From the NCBI GenBank assembly GCA_964628385.1, contig CAZVOD010000040.1:1-39862 (forward strand): DNA of 39,862 bases, given 5' to 3'. The notes beneath the pieces were generated by a model that ran no database searches, was not told the origin of the DNA, and saw only the letters and a list, made by a program, of their open reading frames with translations. Position 1 is the stretch's first letter, and each line of letters begins with the position of its first letter. The stretch comes from JANQPA01 sp964628385. GTDB lineage: Bacteria > Bacteroidota > Bacteroidia > Chitinophagales > Saprospiraceae. A program made the position numbers and the translations under genes. Shown one piece after another: positions 26,957 to 36,890 of the stretch.

Positions 26957-28969
26957 TTAATTTAAGCCGTCCATGATCCGGAAGGTAGTTCTACGATTTT
27001 CCTGATGTTCTTCTTCTGTACATCTGGAGCAAATACAAGCAACCTCTGGTACCTCTTCCCCGTATCCTTTGGCAATCAATCTGTTAGGGTCAATACCTTT
27101 ATCGATTAAATAATCAACGGCTGACTGGGCTCTTTTTTGGGACAGTTCAAGGTTGAAGCGACCCGAGCCTCTACAGTCCGTATGAGAGCCTAGCTGTATC
27201 TTAATGTCCGGATTGAGATTGAGGTTTTTGGTTAGCTCATTAAGCGTGGCCTCGGCATCTTCTCTGATGTCCCACTTATTGAAATCATAGTAGATATTTT
27301 CCAAAACAATATCCTGATTGTAAAATATTTTATCCAAAACAATTTCAATTTCGTATTTCTGGACTTTTATATTAGGGTCTATACCGATACTTTTAGTGGA
27401 AAAGGTTTCCTGATTAGTGAGGTAATCCGGCTTTTTGGCGGTAAAACTATAATCAATATCTTCTTCCAGCTCTAGGCTGAAAAAGCCATTTTCTCCAACC
27501 GTTACTGTTTCGGTTTTTCCATTATAAACAATATCAACGGTAGCGGCATCCAGCGGCTTTCTTCCCAGTACCTTACTGTTGGGATTGGTGGGGTTTTCAT
27601 AGATTTTTTCCAGTACATAGCCATCGAGAATAATCTTGTTGGGTTCTTCTACTTCTACAATTTCAGGTTCTACCGGTGGTTCTGGTGGTGGTGGAAGCTC
27701 GCGTTTTACAAACTTATAAATATCGTCATCGCCAATACCTTCCAGTCGGGTAGAGGTGAAATAGCCGGAATGTAAGACCTTTTTATCTCTTTTTGGGGCA
27801 CTGTAATCGATGATATAACCAAAGTCATCTCCTCCTGAATTGATTGGAGGCTTGAGGTTAAAGGCTGGTCCCCAGTTGCCGTCATTGAGCTTGAAGGTAC
27901 GAAAGATATCCAGGCCACCCATTCCCGGCAGGTAATCCGAAGAAAAATAAAGGGTATCCCTATCGATGAAAGGAAATTTTTCATTTCCTACTGTGTTAAC
28001 GGTTCTTCCCATCATTTTGGGGTAACTCCAGCCTGTTTTAGTTCTCTCAACGTAATAGATATCAAAGCCGCCGTATCCATCCGGGTGATTGCAGGAGAAA
28101 TAAAGGGTGTTTCCATCCTGAGATAAGCTGGGATGCCCGTAGTTGACGCTCTTCTCTTCAAATAATTCTATAGCCACAGGGTTTGACCAAGCTCCATCCG
28201 CGAATTCACTCTTCATGATGCGGCAGTAGTTATCTTCTTTTTTTCCTCCATAGCAGCGGGTAAAATACATTTCCTTGAAATCACCTCTGAAGGTTACCGT
28301 TCCTTCATTATCCGGTGAATTGATAACCGGATCAAAAGTAGAAACAGCAGCAGATTCCAAATCAATCGTGTAAAGGTCCGAGAATTTGTTACCCGTCCAG
28401 TTGTAAGTATCCTTACCTGTACTGCTGGTCCGGTCAGAAGTGAAAATCAATTGATTATTTTTATAAAGTACAGGAGAATAGTCGGCGTATCCACTATTGA
28501 ATGCCATGATCTCTATGGAATACTCCTGTTGTTCGATATCTTTCCAGCCCAGTGCAATCTGGCAGGCATTGATCTCCCGGCGATATTCATAAGGACTACC
28601 AATTTCAAGCCCCAATTCCTTGAAGGCCACCATGGCTTCCTTGTACTGTTCGGATTGCTTCAGGCCATAAGCTACCTGAGTCAGGGCATCTACGCCATAA
28701 CCATTGTCATAGGCTGTCTGAAACCACCGAATAGATTCTTCACTTTTATTGAGCTTTTGATAAGTTATTCCTAATAAATAGGCTTTTTTACCTTTTTCAA
28801 CTCTACTTTTTTCTTTTCTAAACTCTTTCTTTAGTAGCTTTTCTGCAACAGCATATTGCTTTCTGTCAACGGCCATATTCCCATCCTGGATTTTCATGGT
28901 GTAAGTACATGCACTTACAGCCAGTAAAGCCAAAAAGGAATAAACAGCTAATATTTTTGTAAATCTCAT
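26957..28969 (-). CDS. PorE-like OmpA/PD40/TPR lipoprotein
   Basis: The 670-residue protein has a lipoprotein signal (LLAVSAC, Cys21). It then has a TPR-like helical region (about 30-140), a PD40/beta-propeller region (about 150-430; LIFTSDRTSS, LYFSCNHPDGYGGFDIYYVE and YFSSDYLPGMGGLDIF repeats), and a Pro-rich hinge. A carboxypeptidase-regulatory-like domain (about 450-550) and an OmpA C-terminal domain (about 560-668, with GSHTDCRGSGRFNLELSQKR) follow. This TPR-PD40-CRD-OmpA order is that of PorE, a T9SS component that binds peptidoglycan and tethers the secretion ring. Paralogues of the same order are numerous in this group, so the exact T9SS role is likely but unproven. The tail has a CICSRC cysteine pair. 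Confidence 0.85.
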   Translation of the reverse strand: MRFTKILAVYSFLALLAVSACTYTMKIQDGNMAVDRKQYAVAEKLLKKEFRKEKSRVEKGKKAYLLGITYQKLNKSEESIRWFQTAYDNGYGVDALTQVAYGLKQSEQYKEAMVAFKELGLEIGSPYEYRREINACQIALGWKDIEQQEYSIEIMAFNSGYADYSPVLYKNNQLIFTSDRTSSTGKDTYNWTGNKFSDLYTIDLESAAVSTFDPVINSPDNEGTVTFRGDFKEMYFTRCYGGKKEDNYCRIMKSEFADGAWSNPVAIELFEEKSVNYGHPSLSQDGNTLYFSCNHPDGYGGFDIYYVERTKTGWSYPKMMGRTVNTVGNEKFPFIDRDTLYFSSDYLPGMGGLDIFRTFKLNDGNWGPAFNLKPPINSGGDDFGYIIDYSAPKRDKKVLHSGYFTSTRLEGIGDDDIYKFVKRELPPPPEPPVEPEIVEVEEPNKIILDGYVLEKIYENPTNPNSKVLGRKPLDAATVDIVYNGKTETVTVGENGFFSLELEEDIDYSFTAKKPDYLTNQETFSTKSIGIDPNIKVQKYEIEIVLDKIFYNQDIVLENIYYDFNKWDIREDAEATLNELTKNLNLNPDIKIQLGSHTDCRGSGRFNLELSQKRAQSAVDYLIDKGIDPNRLIAKGYGEEVPEVACICSRCTEEEHQENRRTTFRIMDGLN

Positions 28970-29193
28970 AGATTGATTGATGATTAAGCGTTATTTTTTA
29001 AACTGTCTTGTTCTGCGGATTAAGTTTAATATATACAAAAACGTTGTTTTTTTCTGCTTAGTTTTATTGCTGGTTAGCTAGCTGACTAAATTATGTCAGG
29101 AAGAAGGAAATGGGAAAATAGCCGACCGATCTTTTAGGGGACAAGCCATGGGATTATCTCCGGTAAAGGCTTAATGGATAAGTGGGCATTAGC

Positions 29194-29246
29194 AACAACA
29201 AAAAAGCCATCCCCGATTGATTTTTAGGGATGGCTTTTTTGTTGTT
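29194..29246 (-). terminator. Strong terminator downstream of secDF
   Basis: Perfect 20-bp arms (29194-29213 and 29227-29246) contain GCCATCCC and flanking A/T tracts. It lies 18 bp after the secDF stop. Confidence 0.92.
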
Positions 29247-29264
29247 TTCAGAGCAGCGCCGAAA

Positions 29265-32200
29265 TTACTTCGCTTTGGAAGCCATTTCAGAGATACTTGT
29301 TTTTCCGGTTTTGCTATTCTTCTTGGCAGCTTTAGCCTGTAAATCTGCACCTGATAAGTCAGACATAATTGGCGTAGCTACGAATATAGAGGAATAGGTA
29401 CCTACGATTACCCCTATCAAAATAGCAAAGGCAAATCCTTTGATACTTGAACCACCAAAGATGAAGAGCGTAAACAGCATCAGGAAGGTAGTCAAAGAGG
29501 TGATTACCGTACGGCTGATGGTACTGTTCAATGCTTTGTTGATGACATTCTCTTTTGATTCTTTCAGGTAAGTATTCAAGAACTCGCGGATACGGTCGAA
29601 TACTACCACTGTATCGTTGATAGAGTAACCAATTACGGTCAAAATAGCCGCGATAAAAGCCTGATCCACTACCAAAGAAAATGGTAGTATGCCGTGGAAT
29701 ATCGAGAAGATACTCAATACCACCAAAACGTCATGGAATAAGGCAGCGACGGCTCCCAAACTGTATTGCCACTTGCTAAAGCGGATAAAAATATACAGGA
29801 AGATCAATAACAAGGCGAAGATAGCCGCATAAAAGGCACTCGTCTTGATATCATCCGCAATGGTTGGCCCTACTTTTGTAGAGCTAACCACGTGCGTTCC
29901 GGAGCCATCGGGGTCGATAAAGCTTTCTTTATCTACATTTCCACCCAAAACCTCATTAACTCCTGCATACAGAGCTGTGATAACCTGATCTGAGGCATTT
30001 TCATCATCAGAATCTACCAAATAATCAGTTACTACATTATAGGTATTATCAGTATCTACTTCTTTTACGATAGGAGCGTTACCATCAAAAACGCCCGTTA
30101 GTGTTTCTCTGAGGGAGGCATTGTCTACATTAACATCGTCGGTGAAGGCAATGGTGTAGGAATAACCACCTTTAAAGTCAACGCCTAGTTCAAAGCCTCT
30201 GGTAAAGAAAGAAACCAGACCGGCCAGGATTAATCCACCTGAGATCATATAAGCCAAGCGGCGCTTTCCTAACCAATCAATATTCATTTTGGTAAAGGCA
30301 TTTTCTGAGAAACTATTGCTAAAGGTAAGATTTCTCTCTCCTCCCGTCCACCAATCAATAATTAGGCGGCCTACCAATACGGCTGTAAATATGGAAGAAA
30401 GCACACCAATGATTAATACTACGGCAAATCCTTTAATTGGACCAAGGCCGAAGTAAGCCAGTACGAATGCTGTTAGGGCAGTAGTAACGTTGGCATCTAT
30501 AATAGCAGAATAGGAATTGGCAAAACCATCCTGGATGGCTACTCGTAGTGATTTTCCTTCCCTTAATTCTTCACGGATACGCTCATAAATGATTACGTTA
30601 GCATCTACGGCCATACCGATAGTCAATACAATACCTGCAATACCAGGAAGCGTAAGAACGGTACCGTAAGAAGCCAGTGCTCCAAGGATGAAGAAAAGGT
30701 TGAGGAATAAAGCTAGAATAGAAATGATACCACCACCGCCGTAGTATACGATCATGAAGATTAACAGTACAGAAAAACCGAAAATTAGCGCTACCAAACT
30801 CTGGGTAATATTTTTAGCTCCAAGAGAGGGGCCTACTAAAGACTCCTGAATGATCTGCGTTCTGGCCGGTAATTTACCGATCTGTAAGATATTGGCAAGG
30901 TCATTAGCCTCCTGGATGGTATAGTCACCCGTTATACTTGAACGGCCATCCGGAATAGGATTGCTTACACTAGGTGCCGATACCACTTCATTATCCAGAA
31001 CAATAGCGATTTCTCTATTATTGTCTCTTGCTGCTTCTGTTGTCATTTGCGCCCAGGTACGTGCACCTTCACCATTCATATTCAAAGAAACCTGTACGCG
31101 ATTGGTTTGCGGATCCGGGTTGGCATTGGCACTGGTTACCTTGTCGCCAGTAAGTGGAGCTTTATCCGTACCTCGCTCACTTTTCAGTGCAAAAAGCCTG
31201 TACAGGTCTGTCTTCTGACCGGTCTCAATATCTTTGATAGGGTCTTTGGACCACCTGAATATCACCTCACGGGGGAACAATCTCTTAATTTCAGGGACAC
31301 TCAACATAGAGTCAATGATGGGCCGCTTGTTACGCTCGGCCACTCCCATTACAGAAGGGCTATAAGTACCTTGGTTGACAGTGAGGTTATCAAATAAAGG
31401 ACCCCGCGCAAAATTGAAATTATTATAAACCGTATCGATCTGATCAATAGTTGTACTATCTACATTACCAAGACTATCTACAACATAAGAAGTGTCAATA
31501 CGTAAAATTTCGCGTTCTACTTCTGTACCTCTGATTTGGCCCAGGCGAGTATTCGCGCTTTCTAAAGCTTCAGCGATCCCCGGATCAGAAATACGGAAAA
31601 CATTCCAGAATTCCAGATTGGCGGCTGCCTGTAGGAAATTACGAGCTCGCTCCGGGTTGTCAATACCCGGAAGTTCAACCAAAATAAGATCACGGCTGGC
31701 ATCTAAAGATACATTAGGCTGGGTAACGCCCAGCTTATCGATACGTTCTTTGAGTAGTTTGAAGGTTAGATCAACCGTCTCGTCAGCTTTGTTACGTAGT
31801 ACACGAGTGACCTCACCATCTGACGTCTCAAAATTGATCTGATCAGAAAGCGCTTCATTCAAAGAAAAAATAGAAGCCATCCTTCTGTCACCAGCCAGCT
31901 TTTGCCATTCTCTGGCAAAAAGCGTGATATAATCCGTTTGGGCATTTTTTAATGCAGTGCTGGCATTTTCCAGCGCCTGATTGAAAGTAGGATCTTCTGA
32001 GTTGTTAGCCAAGGCTTTGATAAAGTCCTTCAGGTCAACCTGCAACACTACACTCATACCACCTTTTAAATCCAACCCAAATGCTAATTGCTGGGATTTC
32101 AACTCCTGATAGGTAAATGACTTGATCAAGGGAATAGAAAGAATCTCTTCCGTTGACATAGAGTCCAAATACTTAATCCGATTTGCCTTGTAAGCTGTTT

Positions 32201-32357
32201 TCCTGGTTTTTTCATCTTGTATCTCAGCTGTTGTCGCCTGTGCAAATTCTTCTGCATTGTTTTCTACCCTTTGTGTAGGGATGATCAAAAAAAACTGCCA
32301 CAGCGTTACAATAGTCATCAATACAAGGAAGAACCTAATCACTCCTTTGCCTTGCAT
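29265..32357 (-). CDS. secDF: Protein translocase SecDF (fused SecD-SecF)
   Basis: SecDF uses the proton motive force to complete Sec-dependent export across the inner membrane. The 1030-residue protein joins SecD and SecF. SecD has an N-terminal helix, FGLDLKGGMSVVLQVDLKDF, a large periplasmic region, and a helix bundle with VDANVIIYERIREEL. SecF begins near residue 690 with FELGVDFKGGYSYTIAF and ends in a second bundle with GYSINDTVVVFDRIREFL. The fused form is usual in Bacteroidota. Some 200 periplasmic residues between the first helix and the bundle are longer than in E. coli SecD. The basic C-terminal tail is cytoplasmic. It stands alone, with its own terminator. Confidence 0.97.
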   Translation of the reverse strand: MQGKGVIRFFLVLMTIVTLWQFFLIIPTQRVENNAEEFAQATTAEIQDEKTRKTAYKANRIKYLDSMSTEEILSIPLIKSFTYQELKSQQLAFGLDLKGGMSVVLQVDLKDFIKALANNSEDPTFNQALENASTALKNAQTDYITLFAREWQKLAGDRRMASIFSLNEALSDQINFETSDGEVTRVLRNKADETVDLTFKLLKERIDKLGVTQPNVSLDASRDLILVELPGIDNPERARNFLQAAANLEFWNVFRISDPGIAEALESANTRLGQIRGTEVEREILRIDTSYVVDSLGNVDSTTIDQIDTVYNNFNFARGPLFDNLTVNQGTYSPSVMGVAERNKRPIIDSMLSVPEIKRLFPREVIFRWSKDPIKDIETGQKTDLYRLFALKSERGTDKAPLTGDKVTSANANPDPQTNRVQVSLNMNGEGARTWAQMTTEAARDNNREIAIVLDNEVVSAPSVSNPIPDGRSSITGDYTIQEANDLANILQIGKLPARTQIIQESLVGPSLGAKNITQSLVALIFGFSVLLIFMIVYYGGGGIISILALFLNLFFILGALASYGTVLTLPGIAGIVLTIGMAVDANVIIYERIREELREGKSLRVAIQDGFANSYSAIIDANVTTALTAFVLAYFGLGPIKGFAVVLIIGVLSSIFTAVLVGRLIIDWWTGGERNLTFSNSFSENAFTKMNIDWLGKRRLAYMISGGLILAGLVSFFTRGFELGVDFKGGYSYTIAFTDDVNVDNASLRETLTGVFDGNAPIVKEVDTDNTYNVVTDYLVDSDDENASDQVITALYAGVNEVLGGNVDKESFIDPDGSGTHVVSSTKVGPTIADDIKTSAFYAAIFALLLIFLYIFIRFSKWQYSLGAVAALFHDVLVVLSIFSIFHGILPFSLVVDQAFIAAILTVIGYSINDTVVVFDRIREFLNTYLKESKENVINKALNSTISRTVITSLTTFLMLFTLFIFGGSSIKGFAFAILIGVIVGTYSSIFVATPIMSDLSGADLQAKAAKKNSKTGKTSISEMASKAK

Positions 32358-32502
32358 AACTCAAAATTTTCTTTTTAAAATTAAAAATGCCGTTGTAAAT
32401 TCCATCAGTAGCAGGATACAGCGTCTTAAATCTCCTGGATTAGCGGCTTATACCCTTTCTTTTGAAAGGCCTCGTTTATCGAGGGCTTCCGAAAAAACTC
32501 CG

Positions 32503-32510
32503 CAAATATA
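32503..32510 (-). promoter_or_regulatory. Putative -7 box of secDF
   Basis: On the minus strand this reads TATATTTG, an exact TAnnTTTG match. The -33 region 20-21 bp away is only partly conserved. The leader to the secDF start would be about 140 nt. Confidence 0.35.
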
Positions 32511-32623
32511 CGTTTTTACCGTTCGAATTACCAGAAATTTGATACTTTATTAAGCTTTGTAAAATATTTAGTATTAGCTATCTATCAGACGTCTCCCAAA
32601 CAAAATAGCTGCACTCCGATTTT

Positions 32624-32839
32624 CTATCGGATACTGCTCAATAAACCTTTGCGAATAAGCAATACCCAGGGCCAGCCGTGTAGTACCAGGTCAAACCAGT
32701 CAATGGCTTTCATCCCATTGGCACCACCCATAAGCCAACGGATTTTTCCAACAATATGTGGCTCCGGATAGAAAGGCGCCAAGCCCAGTGTCAGACAGGC
32801 TAAGATGATAAAGCGCCAATCGTTAATTATTTTTTTCAT
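32624..32839 (-). CDS. Small conserved membrane protein (71 residues)
   Basis: The protein reads MKKIINDWRFIILACLTLGL, then APFYPEPHIVGKIRWLMGG, a MKAIDWFDLVLHGWPWVLLI helix and a basic tail. Two hydrophobic helices flank a short loop. Similar small proteins occur in many Bacteroidota and are sometimes labelled RND-transporter related, but no function is established. The initial MKK and normal codon use support a real gene. It is divergent from the dehydrogenase gene, with about 80 bp between starts. Confidence 0.75.
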   Translation of the reverse strand: MKKIINDWRFIILACLTLGLAPFYPEPHIVGKIRWLMGGANGMKAIDWFDLVLHGWPWVLLIRKGLLSSIR

Positions 32840-32920
32840 TTCTAGTGGTTTGTAGTAATTTGAAGATAATTTATAATTTACTCATTACTTAATAAATAAA
32901 ATCCAATAAAACCTTTTATC

Positions 32921-33877
32921 ATGCCGTCCCCAAAAAGTGAACGCTACAATATTGTCGTCCTGGATGGATATACTCTGAATCCTGGTGACTTAAGTTGGGA
33001 TAGGCTTGAGGCGCTGGGTAGTGTTCAGATATACGATCACAGTGATGAATCAGAAATAGTGCCGAGAGCTAAAAAAGCAGATATCATCCTGGCCAACAAG
33101 GTAGATATTACCGCTGAGATCATTACAGCTTTGCCTCGCTTAAAATGCATCTGTGTCACAGCTACCGGCATTAATAATATCGACCTGACCGCTGCAGAAA
33201 AAAGAAATATTTCCGTTTTTAATGCTTCCGGTTATGGAACTAGTTCAGTGGCACAGCACGTTTTTGCCCTTCTGCTGGAAATGACCAATCGGGTGTATGA
33301 GCACCACCACAGTGTACAAAACGGCGACTGGTCCGGCCAGCGGGATTTTTCCTATTGGTTACACTCCATCCCTGAGCTGAACGATAAAATTATGGGTATT
33401 TATGGCCTGGGACGCATCGGCCAAAAAGTAGCCGATATAGCTACTGCTTTTGGTATGAAAGTGATTGCCCATCATAAACACTCGCAGAGGGACGCCCGGC
33501 CGAATGTCTCTTTTGTAGACCTGCAGACCCTCTTTGCTCAAAGTGATGTCATCAGTTTGCATGCACCGCTCAATAAAGATAATGAGGGGATTGTTGATCA
33601 GAATTTACTAAAACACATGAAACCTACCGCTTATCTCATCAATACCGGGCGCGGAGGCCTAATCAATGATAAGGACCTTAAAGTATACCTGGAAGAAAAA
33701 AGAATAGCCGGAGCGGCCCTTGACGTGCTTGATGAAGAACCACCTCCAAGTAGGCATATACTCATGGGGCTTGATAATTGTCTGATTACACCTCATATGG
33801 CCTGGGCTACGCGGGCTGCTCGTCAGCGACTCATGGAGATAACCGTAGAAAATGTAGCGACCTTCCTACAAAACTAA
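32921..33877 (+). CDS. D-2-hydroxyacid dehydrogenase (glycerate dehydrogenase-like)
   Basis: NAD-dependent interconversion of a 2-ketoacid and a D-2-hydroxyacid is expected for this cytoplasmic enzyme. The 318-residue protein has the nucleotide motif IYGLGRIGQKVADIA (Gly162-Gly167). The catalytic set is Arg244 in NTGRGGLIND, Glu273 in LDEEPP and His292 in ITPHMAWATRAAR. The substrate loop CVTATGINNIDLTAAE is conserved. The closest known subtypes are hydroxypyruvate/glycerate dehydrogenases, given the MAWATRAAR context, but the substrate cannot be fixed from sequence. It ends near a small hairpin shared with the convergent neighbour. Confidence 0.93.
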   Translation: MPSPKSERYNIVVLDGYTLNPGDLSWDRLEALGSVQIYDHSDESEIVPRAKKADIILANKVDITAEIITALPRLKCICVTATGINNIDLTAAEKRNISVFNASGYGTSSVAQHVFALLLEMTNRVYEHHHSVQNGDWSGQRDFSYWLHSIPELNDKIMGIYGLGRIGQKVADIATAFGMKVIAHHKHSQRDARPNVSFVDLQTLFAQSDVISLHAPLNKDNEGIVDQNLLKHMKPTAYLINTGRGGLINDKDLKVYLEEKRIAGAALDVLDEEPPPSRHILMGLDNCLITPHMAWATRAARQRLMEITVENVATFLQN

Positions 33878-33888
33878 AGCTTTGCTTG

Positions 33889-33920
33889 CAGCCGCAAACC
33901 TTTCAGAGGGCTCGCGGCTG
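33889..33920. terminator. Possible hairpin terminator between convergent genes
   Basis: Seven-bp GC-rich arms, CAGCCGC (33889-33895) and GCGGCTG (33914-33920), with an 18-base loop, lie just after the dehydrogenase stop. It is short, with a weak T-tract. Confidence 0.4.
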
Positions 33921-33986
33921 TATTTACCTATCAGTGTAGCTATCGGTTCTACAGGCGGATAAATACCTGATACCCGACCTGGAAGT

Positions 33987-34598
33987 TTATTTAGAAAGCT
34001 CGTCCAGCTTTTCTATTACAGAGGCAGGAAGTAAATTACTTGCCATTTGCTTCTGCATTGGATTTTTAGAATTGTATTCCATAAACTGCCAATCTTTAGA
34101 ACCTTTTTCTGCGATGGCACAAATAACCTTGTCGCCGTTCAGCGTAAAGGTAGATGCCGCATCGTCGTAAGATACATTATCTGTACCGTAAGTAGCATTG
34201 AACTGCTGCTTCATGGAATTAACCATCTGTGCACCTGAATACTGCTCATTGGTCATTTTCATAGTCTCTGTTGAAGCAAAAGATATCACTACAAAATTTT
34301 TCCCTTCTGCAACAATAGGTTCTGACATCGTTCCTACCTTACGCTCAACAGACTTGAGCTCCATACCCATAGCGTCCATCTGCTGGAAAGTCTGCATCAT
34401 TTGTTCTTTTGTAACCATCGTGAAGATTTTGTCGTAAGTCATGTCAACAACCCCCGCCCAGTCAGCACTATTAATCGCTTCAAAGAACTGATCCATTCGC
34501 TCATTGATACTTTTTTCATACTTCTGAGCATTTGCAGACTCAAAAGATATACTGACTACAAAGACACTGGCAAATAATAATACTAACGCTTTTTTCAT
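33987..34598 (-). CDS. Exported protein of unknown function
   Basis: About 203 residues after choosing the ATG at 34598, which begins a clean signal peptide (MKKALVLLFASVFVVSISFE, cleaved after ANA); a longer frame from 34625 adds a polar leader. The mature protein starts with a helical stretch (INERMDQFFEAINSADWAGV) and then beta-rich segments including GKNFVVISFASTE and DKVICAIAEKGSKDWQFMEY. The overall pattern recalls small SnoaL/NTF2-like periplasmic proteins, but no motif is decisive. Function unknown. It stands alone between two plus-strand genes. Confidence 0.78.
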   Translation of the reverse strand: MKKALVLLFASVFVVSISFESANAQKYEKSINERMDQFFEAINSADWAGVVDMTYDKIFTMVTKEQMMQTFQQMDAMGMELKSVERKVGTMSEPIVAEGKNFVVISFASTETMKMTNEQYSGAQMVNSMKQQFNATYGTDNVSYDDAASTFTLNGDKVICAIAEKGSKDWQFMEYNSKNPMQKQMASNLLPASVIEKLDELSK

Positions 34599-34799
34599 TT
34601 TACATTGTTTTTGATGATTTATCACCTTTGGTTGATTAAAATTGGAAATTAATTTTTTTTGGAAGAAATAGAAGATTGTTAGACTGAAATGTCATAAAAG
34701 TAGTCTAATGGGTTCGTCATTTCTGCTAAATTCCTTTTTTAGTGAAAGGACGGGATCGTTTTCATATATGAAATTTTAAAATTTTTATAAGGTTTATAG

Positions 34800-34831
34800 T
34801 TTGAGAAGGCCAGATTCTGTTACTATTTTTG
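34800..34831 (+). promoter_or_regulatory. Bacteroidota-type promoter of the 650-residue exported protein gene
   Basis: TTTG at 34800-34803 and TATTTTTG at 34824-34831, separated by 20 bp, match the phylum consensus at both boxes. Transcription would start near 34838, about 75 nt before the ATG at 34912. Confidence 0.7.
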
Positions 34832-34911
34832 AAAATTCAGTCACATAAAGTAAGTTATCGTAAAAAAGGACGTTTGCACAATAATTTTGATCGTAAAACC
34901 TAATAACTGAA

Positions 34912-36864
34912 ATGATGCGTAGAAATTGTATAGTATTGTTGCTCTTGCTGTGTCAGTTAATTTATTGCCTGCCCGCTCTGGCTCAGGGCGTTCCATCGGT
35001 TACTGCCACACCTGTGGAGGAGTGGAAAAGTACAGATATTCCCAATTCAGATTACAACCTTAACTCTGCCTATGTTTATCTGATCAATGGCAATGTGTTA
35101 GGAGATCTTTTTAAGGGAAAAGGCTTGAATAAAAATGAGAAAAAGCAGCTGAATCTAAAACGTGATGATTATCCAGAATATATGTACCTGGCCGTTACTA
35201 TAAAAGATCCGCTGAAGCGGGGAGAGGATATGACCATACCCTTGATGATTCACGATATGAGGGATCCCAGAAATATGACAAAGGTCTCTGAATACGGAGG
35301 GCGTTTTCTGACTAATGTACCTGATGAAGTCTTAAAAGACGGAGATATTACGGCTAAGGTCAAATTTGAAGCTATAAAAGGTAAACAAACTTCTGATTTT
35401 TGGAAAAAAACAGCTAAGATTTCTATTGATCTGGGTAAAACAGCTAGCATGCTAGTAGCCGCTCCGGTTACTTTTTTGAGCATGGCCAATCAAGTGATTC
35501 CTCAGGTTTCTGAGGGCTTGAATACGCTGGATCAGATGGACGAAGAAGCTTCTATCAGTAGTGAATTTTACATTCGGCTGCTGGATAAGGAAATGAGCGC
35601 TCTTTTCCAGGAGAAAGTCGTATCTGCTACGCTTTATAATATTCACTGGGATGCTGTGCCTGTGAGAGATACTCGATATTTCTCAGCACTGGATAAAGTT
35701 AATCGGGTAGATGATCTCAAAGGAAAAATATACACCAATACCAAATGCTATATTCTTGTTGTACAGACTAAGGCCGAATACAATACTGACCACTCTGAGC
35801 TGGCCTACAATCAGCAATATATCGCTCGTAAATCAAAAGATTTCAGAAAGATCAGGAATATTCAGAAAAAGGAGGTAGAAAAAGAATTCCTGGAAGTCCT
35901 GAAAATGTCGCTAGAGTTGAAAAACCAGATTGATGACTTTACCAATAGTCTGGAAACTAAATATCGCGACTGGCAGGCTTTTTCCAAAATGATTGATCTA
36001 TACTATGACATACAGATCAAATCAGAGGAAGAAATCAATAAAATTGCCTCTCTTTCAGCTATTATCAAGGATAAATACAATCGGCTGTATGCCAATGTAA
36101 GCAATGATATAGACCTTTGGTTTACCAACGAACTACTTACCAGAGCTCGTTCTATTGCTTCTTATCTAGTGGATTACCGCAATTTTGAGGCTTATCATTC
36201 GCTGGATCAAAAAACGCTTTATGATCATGTAGAGTTGCTGAGTTTTTACCGGGACAGAGTACGTCAGACGGAAATACAGGGAAAGATCCCCAAAGAGATT
36301 GAATCGCTGGAAACTTATCAGGCCACCAGAAAGCTATTGACAGTCATTGAGTCGGCACTTTTCGATCAAGCATTTGAAGATCCTGAAAATTTGCCGGCAC
36401 AAATGCGCAAACAGCGCCTGATCAATATGGCCAGCAATATCTATCCCTTGTGTGAGTTGTGTAGCGGAAAAGTTCAGGAGAAAATAGCTGAAATCGATAA
36501 CGCTACTTACACAGAAAATATCAATCGCTTTTTGCGTATCTCTTCTGATTATTACAATAACCTAACTTGCTATGATCGGGTATATCAAAAGCTTGATTCT
36601 TTCATTCAAGCCAATTCAGACTCTCTGACCGTTTCTCCATTTTTGTTGAAAGGCATGCAAAGGGATAAAGAAGAATTTATTGGTTTATTTGATAGCTATG
36701 GTAAAATAGCCGGAGCTGACTACTCTTCTCTCCAACCCAATAAACTAGCCGATTTGATAGGAGAATTTGATATCACCAGGCAGAAACTGTTTTTGTTGTT
36801 GGGAAGGCTGGAAGGCGTCATTTACGAGCAAGAGGACCTTCCCTGTATATATGATCAACCGTAA
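34912..36864 (+). CDS. Exported protein of unknown function (650 residues)
   Basis: A signal peptide (MMRRNCIVLLLLLCQLIYCL, cleaved near ALAQG) shows export. Residues about 30-180 look beta-rich (YVYLINGNVLGDLFKGKGLN, MYLAVTIKDP). The rest is long and helical, with charged segments such as KDFRKIRNIQKKEVEKEFLE and a Cys pair in YPLCELCSG. No family is recognised. The helical part could form an extended coiled-coil or scaffold domain. A good promoter and a strong following hairpin support an independent, expressed gene. Confidence 0.85.
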   Translation: MMRRNCIVLLLLLCQLIYCLPALAQGVPSVTATPVEEWKSTDIPNSDYNLNSAYVYLINGNVLGDLFKGKGLNKNEKKQLNLKRDDYPEYMYLAVTIKDPLKRGEDMTIPLMIHDMRDPRNMTKVSEYGGRFLTNVPDEVLKDGDITAKVKFEAIKGKQTSDFWKKTAKISIDLGKTASMLVAAPVTFLSMANQVIPQVSEGLNTLDQMDEEASISSEFYIRLLDKEMSALFQEKVVSATLYNIHWDAVPVRDTRYFSALDKVNRVDDLKGKIYTNTKCYILVVQTKAEYNTDHSELAYNQQYIARKSKDFRKIRNIQKKEVEKEFLEVLKMSLELKNQIDDFTNSLETKYRDWQAFSKMIDLYYDIQIKSEEEINKIASLSAIIKDKYNRLYANVSNDIDLWFTNELLTRARSIASYLVDYRNFEAYHSLDQKTLYDHVELLSFYRDRVRQTEIQGKIPKEIESLETYQATRKLLTVIESALFDQAFEDPENLPAQMRKQRLINMASNIYPLCELCSGKVQEKIAEIDNATYTENINRFLRISSDYYNNLTCYDRVYQKLDSFIQANSDSLTVSPFLLKGMQRDKEEFIGLFDSYGKIAGADYSSLQPNKLADLIGEFDITRQKLFLLLGRLEGVIYEQEDLPCIYDQP

Positions 36865-36890
36865 TAATTAATGTTATTTGCTAAGCAAAT

